The position numbers and the translations under genes are program-made. From Taxillus chinensis (taxonomy: Eukaryota; Streptophyta; Magnoliopsida; Santalales; Loranthaceae), in NCBI GenBank assembly GCA_023512835.1, contig CM042091.1, forward strand, positions 2,490,553-2,554,552: a stretch of DNA of 64,000 nucleotides, read 5' to 3'. The notes under the pieces are model-generated. The model was not told where the DNA came from. It saw nothing but the letters and a program-made list of their open reading frames with translations, and searched no databases. Of the stretch, positions 1 through 16,420 are shown piece after piece (within the stretch, counting starts at the first letter, position 1; every line of letters begins with the position of its first letter).

Positions 1-478
1 GAGCAGAGGTAATCCTACTTTTTACCATGCAGAGGTAAGCCTTATTAAATCAAATAAGAGAACAAAGAGGTGAGTCTGGGGTTATGATCAAAGTGGCATC
101 GTTTTGATGTATTTAACATCAAAATAATACCATTCCACTTTAGCTTAATTGAACCCTAATTCAATATCAAAACCTTCTTGGTGGTTTTTATTTTAATCCA
201 ATTTATCTTTTTTTTTTCCCTGATAAAAAAGAGCCCCATTTTTTACGGCCGTTTACTGATATCTGGAAAGAGAGTAAAGATACTAAATATACACTTGGCC
301 ATTTTTCTGCCAGTCTTATGCTCGGATTGGCATGGCTAAGGAAGCTGCTGATGTTGCATCTCAAGCTAAGGATAGTGAATTGCTTGGCCGGTTGAAGTTA
401 ACTTTTGGGCAAAATGCTGCAGCCTCATCAATTTTCGATACACTCCGTGATCGTTTGTCTTTCCCAAGCGTTTCATAG
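1..478 (+). CDS. VPS16: VPS16 / VACUOLELESS1 homologue, C-terminal end (partial)
   Basis: This is the 3' end of the gene for VPS16, a core subunit of the HOPS and CORVET tethering complexes that drive fusion at endosome and vacuole membranes; in Arabidopsis it is VACUOLELESS1. Bases 1-8 read as the end of the penultimate exon (codons for Arg-Ala-Glu, then a GTAATC donor). The last exon is 314-478, after an acceptor at 311-313. It encodes 54 residues beginning SYARIGMAKEAAD and ending DTLRDRLSFPSVS before TAG. The joined reading (RAE then SYARIG) matches the conserved VPS16 C-terminus, and the phase is kept. The rest of the gene lies to the left of the window. A second donor-like GTAAG occurs at 36-40 within the intron. 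I am confident of the family from the motif set LLGRLKLTFGQNAAASSIFD. Confidence 0.88.
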
Positions 479-1298
479 ATCTTTTATCTCCACAGCGTTC
501 GCGTTATTTTAACAAAACTTTTGGTTTGATATGTTTGTTAATGATAACGACGAAAAGCTGGGTGAGTTTGCCTGAAGCTGTTTTGCATGGTTGAAGCCTG
601 TGAAGCCACGAGGGGGTAGTGCTGATATCCGCGAACTTTTTCTTGGACCCGGCTGATGAAGCTACCAGTTTGCTTCTTTTTCCCGTTTTGAGTGCAATGT
701 TGGCAATACGTCCGTTCGTACATGGTGGACGCGTAATCGTTCAAAGTGTTGTTGGCTTCACTGGCCAGGTGCTTGATGTGTATCAATTAAGGCTCTTGCA
801 AGTGCTAGGAACAAAGTTGGTTGTATTTATGTTGTGGGAGTGGGAGGTTGTCTTGTGCTGTAGGGTAAACCATGAGTATTGAGGGGCCAACAATACAGTA
901 CAGACGAGTCACCTTTTATTTCAGGAAAAAAGGAAAAGTTTGCTGACATACTGTTTATCATACCCGTATTTTTTTAAAGGGGCCATGAGTATTAATTAAT
1001 CAATTTCTTATTTTCGTGTTCTGTTTATTTTTTATTTGCTGTTGCGGGCAAACATTTGTCTTGAATGTAGAAATTTTCCCTCCCAGAGATGTTACTAATT
1101 AAGGCGTTCCAATAGTATACCAAAAAGCCGTTAAGAGTCAAAATCCCTCGCCCTTCAACCACTCCATATGGGACTTGTGGATACACTGATATGGCACGCG
1201 CGTTTATTTATCCCTGCTATAACAGTGGGGAATAGGAATCTGAAACATAAAACCAAGCTAAGCCGCGAGAGCGTTCCAGCTTCATTTAACCAAGCAGG
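479..1298. other. convergent intergenic region, VPS16 3' UTR and CHYL5 3' UTR
   Basis: No coding potential beyond short chance frames. The stretch lies between two convergent genes and should hold both 3' UTRs. It is AT-rich in places. No repeat or RNA gene was recognised. Confidence 0.6.
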
Positions 1299-4200
1299 CT
1301 AAATGCTTAACTTGCTTTTGGTTGTTGCATGAGTTGAATTTTCATACTTTCCATCCCACCTGTTAATTCATTACAATTAGAAGAAGAACACTTATAGTTC
1401 TGGCAAACATCTTTGAAAACAATCATCATTGAAAACATGCAACTTCCAACTTGCACTGACCTGTACTCTTCCTTCTCTGGAATCTGGAGCTCCAGATCCT
1501 CTTTGAATGGCTGAAACACCAGGTCGATTTTCTGATCGTCCACCTCGTTTGGAGTAGGCGGGTCCCACTGTATCACATTGGTGTGAGGCTACCAGAACTA
1601 ATATTAAGAGAGCACTCACTCCCAGCCTGGCTGTTTTTACATTTGTTAAGCAAGATAGTAAACACAACACACGCATGTGCAAGGGGGGCGGCATACCTTG
1701 GGATTATTATCCTTTTCAATGGTTAGAGCCCTAATGCCCTTTAGTAAAACACAGCACATTCATTCAGAAATGTCATTAATTTTCAAATAAAATTGAATAA
1801 CCAACTGTTGAAAAACCAAGAAATAAATATAAAGAATTACCTCATATACATCACCGGATATTGTGGTTCTTAGTATGTTCATTGTCAGTCTAAACTCTTT
1901 TTTGAGACACTGAGCAAGTGTTTGGCTCCTTGCTTCGCGAATCTGGAAAGCTCAAGTTGAAAACAAATTTAAGTTATCCAATTTGAACAAAGAAACTTTT
2001 AATGCTCCATTTAAATTTTAAACCCAAGCTGTTTCTCGGTCAATGTTTTTGTACGGTAGCAGTTTAAATTTTCATTGCAAGACACTTTGTAGGGATATCA
2101 CTTTTATCAGAAGTTCAGAACAACTAACAGAGGGGTTTCGTATCATACTGATTTTGATTTGTTTTTCCCTTCATTTTTGTTTTGTTTTGTTTGTGTGTAG
2201 TGGGCAGTGGGAGCTGCGTTATAAAAATTATATTCCAGATATGCATAGACTTTTGTCCCTTATGAATTTTGCATACATATATTTTCCATCAAAAATCAAT
2301 CGTCAATAATAAATAAAAAAACTATTTTGTGCTACTCTAGAATCCAATACAACTTTTGCAAGGAAGCAAAAGGAAACTATTACCGATCTCAGTGTAATCT
2401 TCAATCCCGTGGGAGATGATCTTTTTAAGCTCTTAAGTGCTGCACCCATCCAAACATTTCCTTCTTTGCTTGCCTCAGCTTCCTATACCCCATACACATT
2501 CAATTCACATTATTGATAGGGCTCAAATAAAGTATATAGAAATTTCAATTACTTGTTATAGAAATCACTTGTCAAATAATACATACAACTGATGTTATGA
2601 TCTTCTCCACTGTATCCTTGGAAAAGCACTCATTGATTATTGAACTCCTGAATGAAAACCTTTGCATATTAATTTAACTGTCTAGAAACTTTTCAAAGGC
2701 AGCAGATATGCTAAACTAGGTCAAATTGTTATACTTGTTTAAGATGCTGTCTTCATCGGTCTGAACATCAATAGAAAATTTCTCAATTGCTAATTTAACG
2801 GTCTTCTCATCAACAGAATTTAAGCTAACCAAGCTCGTCTCCAGCTCCAGCAGTTTCTAACAGCGATGACAAAAATTGTCAGGTACCAGAAAATTTTATT
2901 TGCAAAAAAAGATTAAATATCTTAACCTGAAAGAACAAAAGTCAGTCAAAAAAATGTCACTGTAGGATGATGCGCAACTTAAGAGCAGAAACGGTGCATA
3001 TGAAATCCATAGGGATCTCTACAAACGGTTAAAAAAACACATTCTGGATATGAATACAAAATTAGTTAATAGAAGGAAACAGCCTCCAAAAAAAACATAT
3101 CAATCCCAAACTGCCCTTTCTTACACAAACCATCCTCATTAATAAATCAAAATCTTGAAATTTTTAATTTTTCAGGCCTTGTGTCATATTCACTTAGGGA
3201 TGGCAAAACCAACCCGACCCGCCCCAACCCAAATTGACTCACCCCGACAAGCCATCAAATCGGCCTCGGATCTTGCTTGACTCATTCCGACTCAAAATTT
3301 TTAAAGAAATATAATATAAAAAAATGACTCATCCCGAACTGAACAGCCCAAACCCTTAGGTCAGGTCGGGTCGGTATAAATATTTTGGGTTGAGTTCAAG
3401 TTAAGCAGTACTCGGGTCCGACCCGACCCGTCACATTCCTATATCCACTTCCATGACGAAGTCTAAGATTGATGTTAAGATTTTGCAGCAAACCAACATA
3501 CAAGTTACAACCAATGCAACACATGATAAGCCCGGGATTATTTACTACAAGCAAAGCATAAGTCAGCTTCTTAACCCACTTTGAATCTACTAAAAGAAGA
3601 TAAGAAAGTCCTTGCTGCGTCGACTGTGCCTTCTGGATTGGAATACTACAAGAGATCTTAAGTATAATATTTAAAATCATGCCTGCACAACAAGGGACCA
3701 GCTTTAAGAGAAAGTGACAGCATCAGCTACAACATTCCAACTTACCTCTGAAGGGACAAAATGGGTTGCCAGTCCAAGTGCAATCAATTCCTTACTATTC
3801 AGTCTAGCTCCGGTTAAGGCCAAATATTCACCTGCATACGTGGCATATAAGATCTTTTGTGTGCTACAAACATAACATCTCTTTTTCACTCTTGTATTGT
3901 GCAAGTTCTAGAAAGTAATATGTGAAAAAAAATCAGTTTCATTGTTACATCATATTAAACACTTCTGTCTATTTGACAATGAAAAAATATGTACACATCA
4001 TTTTTTCAAGGTAAGTCGATTTTTATTTTTTCTTTGTAAAACCCTTCATCCAAATGGAGCCTTGATATTCAGCAAGGAGTATGCTTACCAAGGTGTCCAG
4101 GAAGACGGGAAAGAATGTATGAGAGACTGCAGTCAGTGTGAAACCCAATACTTGCTTCTGGAGCTGAAAGAACCTACATTCAATAATAGACCTCCAATAA

Positions 4201-5039
4201 TAAATCAGTAGCGTATAGGAAATCAACAGTTTTTCACCCCTGGGATCATAACCATATTTGGTATTCAACACTGCACGCCATTCAGAAGTAGATGGCACTC
4301 ACTGTTTTTTCCGTGACAACCGAAAACTTCATTGGAATCATTAAAGACGCACCTCCACCAACTGACATTCCATGAACAAGTGCAACCTGAAAATGACATC
4401 ACATCAATGGGTAAGTTTGGAAATTCATTATGGACCCTTTTTTTTTTCTTCTTCTGTATCTATAAATACGTCCATCACAAAAAAGGCCACCATTTCAAAC
4501 TAATACCTGAATTTTCTTATAGGTGTGGATGTGATGCAATAGCCAATACATTCTATAGACTACTTCAAGGCAAGAGTCCTCTGCCGACAAGGAGTACACA
4601 ATTAACTTTTCTAGCGTATAAATTCACCTGATGCAAGGGGAAAAAAAAAGCAATACCATCATGAAGAAATGGGTTAGAATAAGTTTTTATAAAAGCATTT
4701 ACCCAGCATCCTGCCATCATAGAACATTTTTAAATCCCCGCCAGCAGAAAACGCACGGCCAGCTCCCTACATAAAACAGGCTTAAATAAGCTTTCAGGTG
4801 AATCATATATGGAGCACCAACAGTCTACAGAGCACATTTAATCACGTATGGCCTAGCTAAGCTACACGAGTATTTATGCGTTAGAAGCAAGAAAATAATA
4901 ACTGGGCTGGGACATATAACTAGCCTTGAGAATCACAAGCTGTATGTCATCATCTTTCTCCCATTTCTCCAGGAATTTTGCTAGAATGGAAACCTAGTGG
5001 CAGAAGATAAATGGAATCATTCTAAAACCAGAGTGAACC

Positions 5040-5109
<70 letters not shown>

Positions 5110-5454
5110 TGCATAGCTCTGAAACCAATGGACTTACAACTTGGGATGAAATGACGTTCAATTGACGGGGCCGGTTCAAGGTGATCAATCCCACATGGTC
5201 CATCTCTTCTACCAGAACAACCTGAAAAGGGTAAATTTAACAGCACTTAATGGAGCTGAAAGGACTCTTATTTCTTGTTCATGATCGATGGGGACAACAT
5301 TTCTTCCACGAGGACATGATGCAAGCCAAGAAAGCAAGCAAGATAATAAATATGGCAAGGACCTGTGGTTCCTTATAATTTACTTACTGGTTCTTATCTA
5401 TACTACATCACTCCAACATACCTGTTCGGCAGGGGCTGTCGCATCCAGTGCCAT
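1299..5454 (-). CDS. CHYL5: 3-hydroxyisobutyryl-CoA hydrolase-like protein (crotonase family, CHYL5 type)
   Basis: Complete 15-exon gene encoding 390 residues. Exons (high to low): 5454-5422, 5221-5138, 4993-4925, 4766-4703, 4580-4507, 4386-4303, 4173-4089, 3831-3746, 2856-2735, 2647-2587, 2482-2384, 1942-1841, 1738-1697, 1567-1461, 1359-1299; every junction keeps phase. The protein is a crotonase-fold acyl-CoA hydrolase. LITLNRPRQLNVIS lies at about residues 22-35, GRAFSAGGDLK at 65-75, and the oxyanion-hole Gly run HGMSVGGGASL at 113-123. PEASIGFHTDC at 141-151 supplies Glu142 and Asp150, equivalent to the HIBCH catalytic acid residues. The best remembered match is Arabidopsis At1g06550, which is almost the same length (387 residues). 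There is no N-terminal transit-like segment and no clear peroxisomal C-terminal tripeptide, so location is open. Intron 8 holds a MITE and intron 2 a TA microsatellite; intron 3 appears to use a GC donor. The substrate is inferred from family only. Confidence 0.93.
3196..3440. mobile_element. hAT-like MITE in CHYL5 intron 8
   Basis: A 245-bp element rich in ACCCGACCC/GGGTCGGGT motifs. It begins AGGGATGGCAAAACC and ends CCCGTCACATTCCT, so the termini are short imperfect inverted repeats (AGGGATG against AGGAATG). The flanks are near-identical direct repeats: ATATTCACTT at 3186-3195 and ATATCCACTT at 3441-3450 (9 of 10 match). It has no coding capacity and lies wholly within the intron. Confidence 0.65.
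5043..5107. repeat. (TA)n microsatellite in CHYL5 intron 2
   Basis: About 32 uninterrupted TA dinucleotides, about 30 bases downstream (in gene orientation) of the intron 2 donor. Likely length-variable between individuals. Confidence 0.97.
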
Positions 5455-7276
5455 CTAAATTATAATAATCCAATTATCAGGCCTCGAGGCACCTGCAGAG
5501 TTCACCCAGAATTAATATTCCGCATGTTAAACAACGAGAAGCGAAACAAACGAGAATGTACTGAGATTTGAACTGTGAGAGATGAGCAACACGAGTATGA
5601 CACACAACACCTGTTGTGAATGTGCGTGCGTGTGAGAGTGTGAGAGTGTGAGAGTGTGAGAGTGTGAGAGAGAGGTTAATTTGATGGATGGAGGTGGTAC
5701 GTCTGCTAAATATAATCAAAACAGATGGGAGATGGTAGATGCACGGTGTTGTTGACCGTGGAGCACGCGGAAGCATTTCCAAGTCCCAACCACTCTCGTT
5801 TCTTTCATTACCGCGTCTCCTTGACGGTTTGGGGGTTGGTTGGTGTAACGCTCCATACCCGTGAGACTGACTGACCGGATCGGTTCGGGTACTGTCTATT
5901 TGTCTATTTGAATCCGAAATGTTATTGGGCGATCCGAATCCAATCCAACTTGATGGTTAGATCAGGTGGTGGGAATAAAATATTTTACATTAAATTTATT
6001 TTAAAATACCAAATCAAAACGGTATGGACAAGTCCAAACTCCGAACCCGACCCAATAGCAACCAATTATTATTAAGGTGTCCGATTTCTACTTCTCTTCC
6101 TTAATTTTAAAAAGTAATCAGCAATATTTCGATTTTTTTTTTATAAGAAATCAAACGAGCCCAATAAACATGGAAAAAAAAAAAAAAAAAGAGAGGGTTT
6201 TAGAGTATTTCCGACGCTAGCAAGACTAATGAGCCATCTATGTTTTTTTTTTTTTTTTTTTTATATAACTATCATTTTTACAAATTTATCATCAACTTAT
6301 ATCTTCCAAATCCCTAACGACTGACAAATCGAAGTCGCTGTCATTTTTACTAATCTGCCTCCTGTCTCCCTTTTTTTACTGCTTCCAACGGCCGCTGTCG
6401 CCAAAGCAGAGCCGTCCACCGTCGTAAATCCCAACAGTGGACGTCTTGTGCAGGGGTGGTTAAAGCTAATAGTTTTTATACAGACATGGACATGTGCCCA
6501 GATTTACACGGACGTGGTGACGCGAGGCACACCGTCGCACGACAGGGGAGGGGGGCTGTAGGGAGGAGACGGCCATGGCGACGGGGCTGTGGAGGTGGGT
6601 GACGGGGGGAGAAGGGGGCTATGGAGGTGGGTTGACGTGGAATTAATATTATTTGATGATATAATATCGTCAGAAAAACTAAAATAAAATTTTATTTTAT
6701 TTTATTGGTTTAGTTATGATTTTAAGTGAATTTTAATCAAATATAATTTACCCCTAAGTTATTAGAGATAGAGATAGTCTCATAAGCGGACAATGTTCTT
6801 TAGCAGTGCTGATGAAAATGAAAAGATACCTCAATCACCTTTACCCCTAACGTTTCATGTTTTTCAATTGAAAATAACAGTTGAATCCCCTCCCTCCCTC
6901 CTACACTTCTTGCCCCCACTATTGAAAATTTGGTCCCCATTTTCTCATGGAGTATTGGCATTGGTGTAATAGATTTCATACAACATTATACTCGATGACC
7001 ATGATTTTTGTACTGTTGAAACTTTCTCAGTCAATTTGTATTTTCGTCAGACATTATACAATGTCCGAACAGTACTTACATTATTCTCATTCTTTAACGC
7101 AATGCGATCATTTTTATTCGATTATTGAACAACTCATATCAAATTTTCATTTAACTGCTTGAATCCACGTGAGGGTTCAGGTCAAGACAAAGTGAAACCA
7201 AAAAGTGTTATGCGTCACCAAATATATTTTAAGCGTACTTGTGTATTTTTTTTCTCTTTAGAAATTATATATATAT
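5455..7276. other. divergent intergenic region between CHYL5 and RPL18A, left part
   Basis: Should contain the CHYL5 promoter and 5' UTR. An imperfect GAGAGTGT octamer repeat lies at 5631-5674, about 180-220 bases upstream of the CHYL5 ATG. Poly-T/A runs occur near 6170-6265. A GC-rich block at 6370-6640 has no credible reading frame. Nothing else was recognised. Confidence 0.55.
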
Positions 7277-7847
7277 TAGGGGTGTAACTCTAAACCGCCC
7301 AATCGTTGAAACCGGCCCAAACCGATCGGCCAAAACCGTCAAATTATCAAACCGTTAAAACCGAACAAAAATCGGTTTGGTTTGGTTTGAAACCGAATAA
7401 TATATCGGTTTGGTTTTGTTTCAGATTTTAAAACCGCGGTTTAAACCAAACTGAACCGAATAATATTGCTATTTACTTATTTTCTATTTTTATTTTATGT
7501 TTTGGGATTTATTTATTTAAGATTGTTTGTTAATATTTGATAGGTTGTATTTGTGAATTATATAAATTTTGAGTCTTATAATTATAAATTTAACATGTAT
7601 TAGTATTAATATGCATACAAACTATTTACTTTTTTTATTTTATATCATTTCAATTTTAATAACTAAAAATATATGTACTAAACCGACTCAAACTGATCCA
7701 AACTGATAATAATTCAAACCGCCGGTTCAAACCAAACCGAATTAGTTCGGTTCGGTTTGATTTGATTTAATTTTGTCCAAACCGAAACACATCAAATTGG
7801 TTCGAAAAATTACATAAATCGACCCAAACAGAACTGATTTCACCCTA
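7277..7847. mobile_element. hAT-like MITE (TAGGGGTGT family) abutting RPL18A promoter
   Basis: A 571-bp noncoding element beginning TAGGGGTGTAACTC and ending GATTTCACCCTA, with imperfect terminal inverted repeats. It is filled with AACCG/CGGTT motifs and flanked by an 8-bp direct repeat ATATATAT at 7269-7276 and 7848-7855. The TA-rich target makes the duplication less diagnostic than usual, but both termini and the length fit the non-autonomous hAT class. Its right edge lies 110 bases from the RPL18A start codon. Confidence 0.7.
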
Positions 7848-7866
7848 ATATATATAAATATATAAA
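7848..7866 (+). promoter_or_regulatory. probable TATA region of RPL18A
   Basis: The sequence TATATAAATATATAAAG lies about 92-110 bases upstream of the RPL18A ATG, directly next to the MITE. It is followed by a pyrimidine-rich leader (CCGCCTCTCTCTCTCTTCG) typical of ribosomal protein genes. The TATA role is inferred from position and composition. Confidence 0.5.
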
Positions 7867-7957
7867 GTAGGCCTTGCCATCGTTCGATTGAGAAGCCCTC
7901 GAAAACGATTGCCCTATCGCACAGCCACATCGGCCGCCGCCTCTCTCTCTCTTCGAA

Positions 7958-13160
<5,203 letters not shown>

Positions 13161-14096
13161 CTCTGTTCACTGCATGCCTACCTACAGTCATCCATATTCG
13201 ACCCTATTTCCTTGCCCAACATTTGAGATCGGCATATTGGAGCCGATTTTGCTAGCCACATTTGCCATTACCTACTGGTCTATGATTCAAGCAAATTTGC
13301 TGAATTTTTTGCTTGGTTTATAATGGATTCTCTTTTTAGACCCAATCTTGTTAGCTGCAGTTTCGGATTATTATATGGTCAAGGATCAAATATCACTTTA
13401 TTTGTATTCACATATTAAAATTCAAATCTTAATTCGTAAATAATTATGGGAAACTATTATATTTTCATGTAATATTTGATAGACAAAGAAAAAAGAATTT
13501 AGTAAAAAAAAAAAACAAAGTCTTACCCTTGGTGTTATGAAATTTATGTTATTTGATTTTAATAAATACAAATAATATTGGATTATAACTTTTGGAATGC
13601 GTTTTCATGCCTGTCAATTTGTCATTACATGACAAAGGCACATGCATACTTGAGCTTCTTTAGATGTGCATTTTCGTATAGGCTTGAGTATTGACTGCCT
13701 GACTGGTACTCAAGCGTCAAACGCAAATTTCTCAAAAAGGACTGAGAGGAGCTTGCTTTTAGTTTCCTAAAAGAAGACCGTCCAAACTGAAACCATACCC
13801 GGACACCAAAAAAAAAGGAAACACACACACACATACATATATATATGAAGCAATCAGAATGTAGTTAAAAAAGCACAAGCATTTCCTTTTATGAGAGATG
13901 GTTACATTAGCCAGCTTAGCAAAAATGCAAACCATTCAAACAACACCCTATAACAAATGAATCTAATTTCATGTATATGTTGGTTATCGCCTTTTTTTCC
14001 CAAATAAAAGTACAGGGAAAGATAAATATAAAAGCAAAAAAAAAAAAAAAAAAAACCACCTTGAGAAGAAGAGTAAGACATGAAAAACAGGGTAGG
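13161..14096. other. convergent intergenic region, RPL18A and protease 3' ends
   Basis: Holds both 3' UTRs. A short CA/TA tract lies at about 13820-13848 and a poly-A run at 14037-14055. No gene was recognised. Confidence 0.6.
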
Positions 14097-15776
14097 CTAG
14101 AGGTGGGCACACTTGGTGGGTGCAAATCCTAGCCTAGACCTCTTGGTATCATACAAGACATGGAAGTTTTGTTGCTGATAGTTGCCAATAATGGAGAGGG
14201 AAGAGCGAGTGGTATTGAGGATGGCCAAGCATAGAATCTCCTCCTGAGGCAGGCGGATGAAGTAATTCTCCACCGGGAAGTTCCACACGGCCCCATCCCG
14301 GAATCGGATGGCGAACTCCGGCAGCTCCGGCTTCTCCTTCTCCACCACCCCAGACACATTGTAGCAAGGACTCAACACCGGGAACTCCTCAACCATCGCA
14401 TAACCCTTCACTTTCTTCACAAAGGCCTCCCTTATCACCTCATACGCCGGTTCCGCAAAATAACTAAGGGTAGTACCGGAGTCGACGATGGTGCCTCCTC
14501 CTCCGCCGTCCTCCGCCGTCAAATTCCACGTCTCAGCCGGTATATCCAGCCGCTCTCCGCCCACCCAGATGGATTCTATCCCGACGTAGTAAAACGTGTC
14601 CACCGGGTTCTCCTTTCCGGCCACCAGGGCAGTGAAGTTGAGGTCCGGGTGGGCGAGGAGGCTATTGTCCTCCCCGAAAATCAGCTTGCTTCTCACATTG
14701 GTATTGCTGTTCCTGTCCACCAGGCAGTAGCTGAAGGAGTGGCCGTACAGGGACTGGAGCTGGGAGGCGAAGGAGAGGGGCCCTCTCCCCAGGCCCAGAA
14801 GCCCGGCGGCGCCGTGGAAGAGCCCCCGGTTCCAGTGGCCGCACCCGAACATCACGTTCTCGACGCGGCGGTGCTCCGTCGAGCCCGTCAGGTTGACGGT
14901 GAAGGTCTCGAGCGCGAAGTCGCCGGTGGTGTTGGAGCTGTCGCCGTACCAGTAGTAGTAGGGGCAGGACTGGTTGTCGCCGGCGCAGGTACGCGGCGAC
15001 TCCGGCGCCGACACGAGGCCGCAGCGGGAATCGCGGCAGCCGATGGTGCGGTACGAGGAGGACTCCTTGGGGTCGTAGTGGGGACCGCTTTGCTCGAAGC
15101 AGTCGTAGCAAGGGAGGCACTGGATCCAGTTGAGGTCGCTGCCGGTGTCGAGGATGAGAGAGAAGTGCTTGGGCGGGGTGCCCACGAAGACGTCCATGAA
15201 GTACTCGCCGGAGCCGTGGCTGACGCCGGAGCCCAGGGTGGCCATCAAGTGGCCGGAGATCGTCGATTCCGCCGCCGAGGGTTTGGCTCGGCGCTCCTGC
15301 CTGTGGGTTTGGCGTGCGGCGGCGTTTTGGTTCTTCCCCTCCGCGATTCTTCTGTGTAGCGTCTGGATTCGGATCAGGTCCCTGGCGGCGGATTCGATCA
15401 CAGTGTGTTTGGCCTCTCTCTCCAGATTTGGAGATCGATGCCTAACGCTGAGTTTCAACGATTCTATGAACCTACTAGCATCCTCGTCCTCCTCCTGGTC
15501 CTCCTCCTCGTCGTCGTCGTCTACTGTTGGTGGTATGGTGGCTTCCGGGTCTTTGAGTGAAGGCGAAGCGAGGGTGCAGTCTGAGGAGGAGACGGCGTTG
15601 AAGCTGGGGTGCTCCGGCATCCTGATGCCGGCGAGGAGATTGCCGCTGCTGGAATTTAGATGATCGTTGTTGTTGTTGTTGTGTTTGTCGTTGTGGTGGT
15701 GATGATATCCATGGATGGCCGCGGAGAAGAAAGATAGGAGAATAAGAAGCAAGGTTGTTGTTGGCTTCAAAACCAT
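14097..15776 (-). CDS. nepenthesin-type aspartic protease, secreted
   Basis: Intronless gene encoding 559 residues from the ATG at 15776. The frame is open a little further upstream, but the preceding candidate codon at 15797 is TTG, so 15776 is chosen. The N-terminus (MVLKPTTTLLLILLSFFSAA) is a good signal peptide. A long propeptide-like region carries a His/Asn-rich tract near residues 24-40 and an acidic Asp/Glu run near 86-99. The two catalytic motifs are DTGS at 210-213 and DSGT at 432-435. Between them lies the Cys-rich insertion typical of plant atypical pepsins (CLPCYDC through DNQSCPYYYWYGD), and MFGCGHWNRGLF follows. The C-terminus SIIGNYQQQNFHVLYD is the standard family ending. It resembles Arabidopsis At2g42980/At3g59080 from memory. 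Substrate unknown; the route is probably the secretory pathway, to the apoplast. Confidence 0.93.
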   Translation of the reverse strand: MVLKPTTTLLLILLSFFSAAIHGYHHHHNDKHNNNNNDHLNSSSGNLLAGIRMPEHPSFNAVSSSDCTLASPSLKDPEATIPPTVDDDDEEEDQEEDEDASRFIESLKLSVRHRSPNLEREAKHTVIESAARDLIRIQTLHRRIAEGKNQNAAARQTHRQERRAKPSAAESTISGHLMATLGSGVSHGSGEYFMDVFVGTPPKHFSLILDTGSDLNWIQCLPCYDCFEQSGPHYDPKESSSYRTIGCRDSRCGLVSAPESPRTCAGDNQSCPYYYWYGDSSNTTGDFALETFTVNLTGSTEHRRVENVMFGCGHWNRGLFHGAAGLLGLGRGPLSFASQLQSLYGHSFSYCLVDRNSNTNVRSKLIFGEDNSLLAHPDLNFTALVAGKENPVDTFYYVGIESIWVGGERLDIPAETWNLTAEDGGGGGTIVDSGTTLSYFAEPAYEVIREAFVKKVKGYAMVEEFPVLSPCYNVSGVVEKEKPELPEFAIRFRDGAVWNFPVENYFIRLPQEEILCLAILNTTRSSLSIIGNYQQQNFHVLYDTKRSRLGFAPTKCAHL

Positions 15777-16420
15777 TGTAAATCGGTATGGTCTCAACGT
15801 CTATGACGTGTGTGTTTTTCTGTTTTCTGTTTGGACTTTTGGGTTGGTTCCCTACAAGATCCTAGTACATAAAAAACTAGACCACAACCAACGACAACCG
15901 AGTGACACGGAAAAAGGGGGGGAAGTAACTATACACCACAATCTCTGGGGGCTTTGTTTGAAAAACGTGGATGATCTGAAGCAACAAGTAACGGATCTCG
16001 GAGATTTTTTCTTCTTCTTCTTCTTCTTGTTTGGATTTGGGGTTTACTTTTAAAAAAAACCAGCGAGAGTGAAAGAACAAGGAAAAAATATTGAAGACAG
16101 ATAGAAGAAGTTTAAAGAGATGTGTGTTGAAAAGCCAAACTGTATATGTATATGTAAGGAGAGGGAGAGAAGGAGAGAGGGAGGGAGGGAGAGAGGGAGA
16201 GGGAAGCAAGTCCGTATGTGTTCTCGTTTTGGGTGCTTCAGAGACTTTGAATTCAATCTCTCCAGCCCGAAGGCTTTTGGTTGGTAGTCCTTTTGCTCCC
16301 ACGTCGCCAGTCGCCACACGGTTTCGCACTTTCTATTTTCATTTTTTTTTTATTTGCTCACACTACTCATATAAAATAAAACTATTCTATTTTGTCTGCT
16401 GAACTGGGAGAAATGAAACG
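15777..16420 (-). promoter_or_regulatory. protease 5' leader and promoter region with GA/CT-rich tract
   Basis: Upstream region of the protease. On the gene strand it contains a long CT-rich tract (GA-rich on the + strand at 16155-16205) and ACATATACATATAC at about 16139-16156, which could serve as a TATA-like element. A TTC-rich run (GAA on the gene strand) lies at 16008-16027. The functional reading is inference from position. Confidence 0.35.

Noticed and set aside
3704..5246. Separate short minus-strand open frames considered as independent small genes
   Set aside because: They are exons of the CHYL5 gene plus read-through into introns.
14649..15663. Long GC-rich open frames on the + strand (236 and 177 codons)
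   Set aside because: They are antisense shadows of the aspartic protease gene, with compositionally biased products and no family motif.
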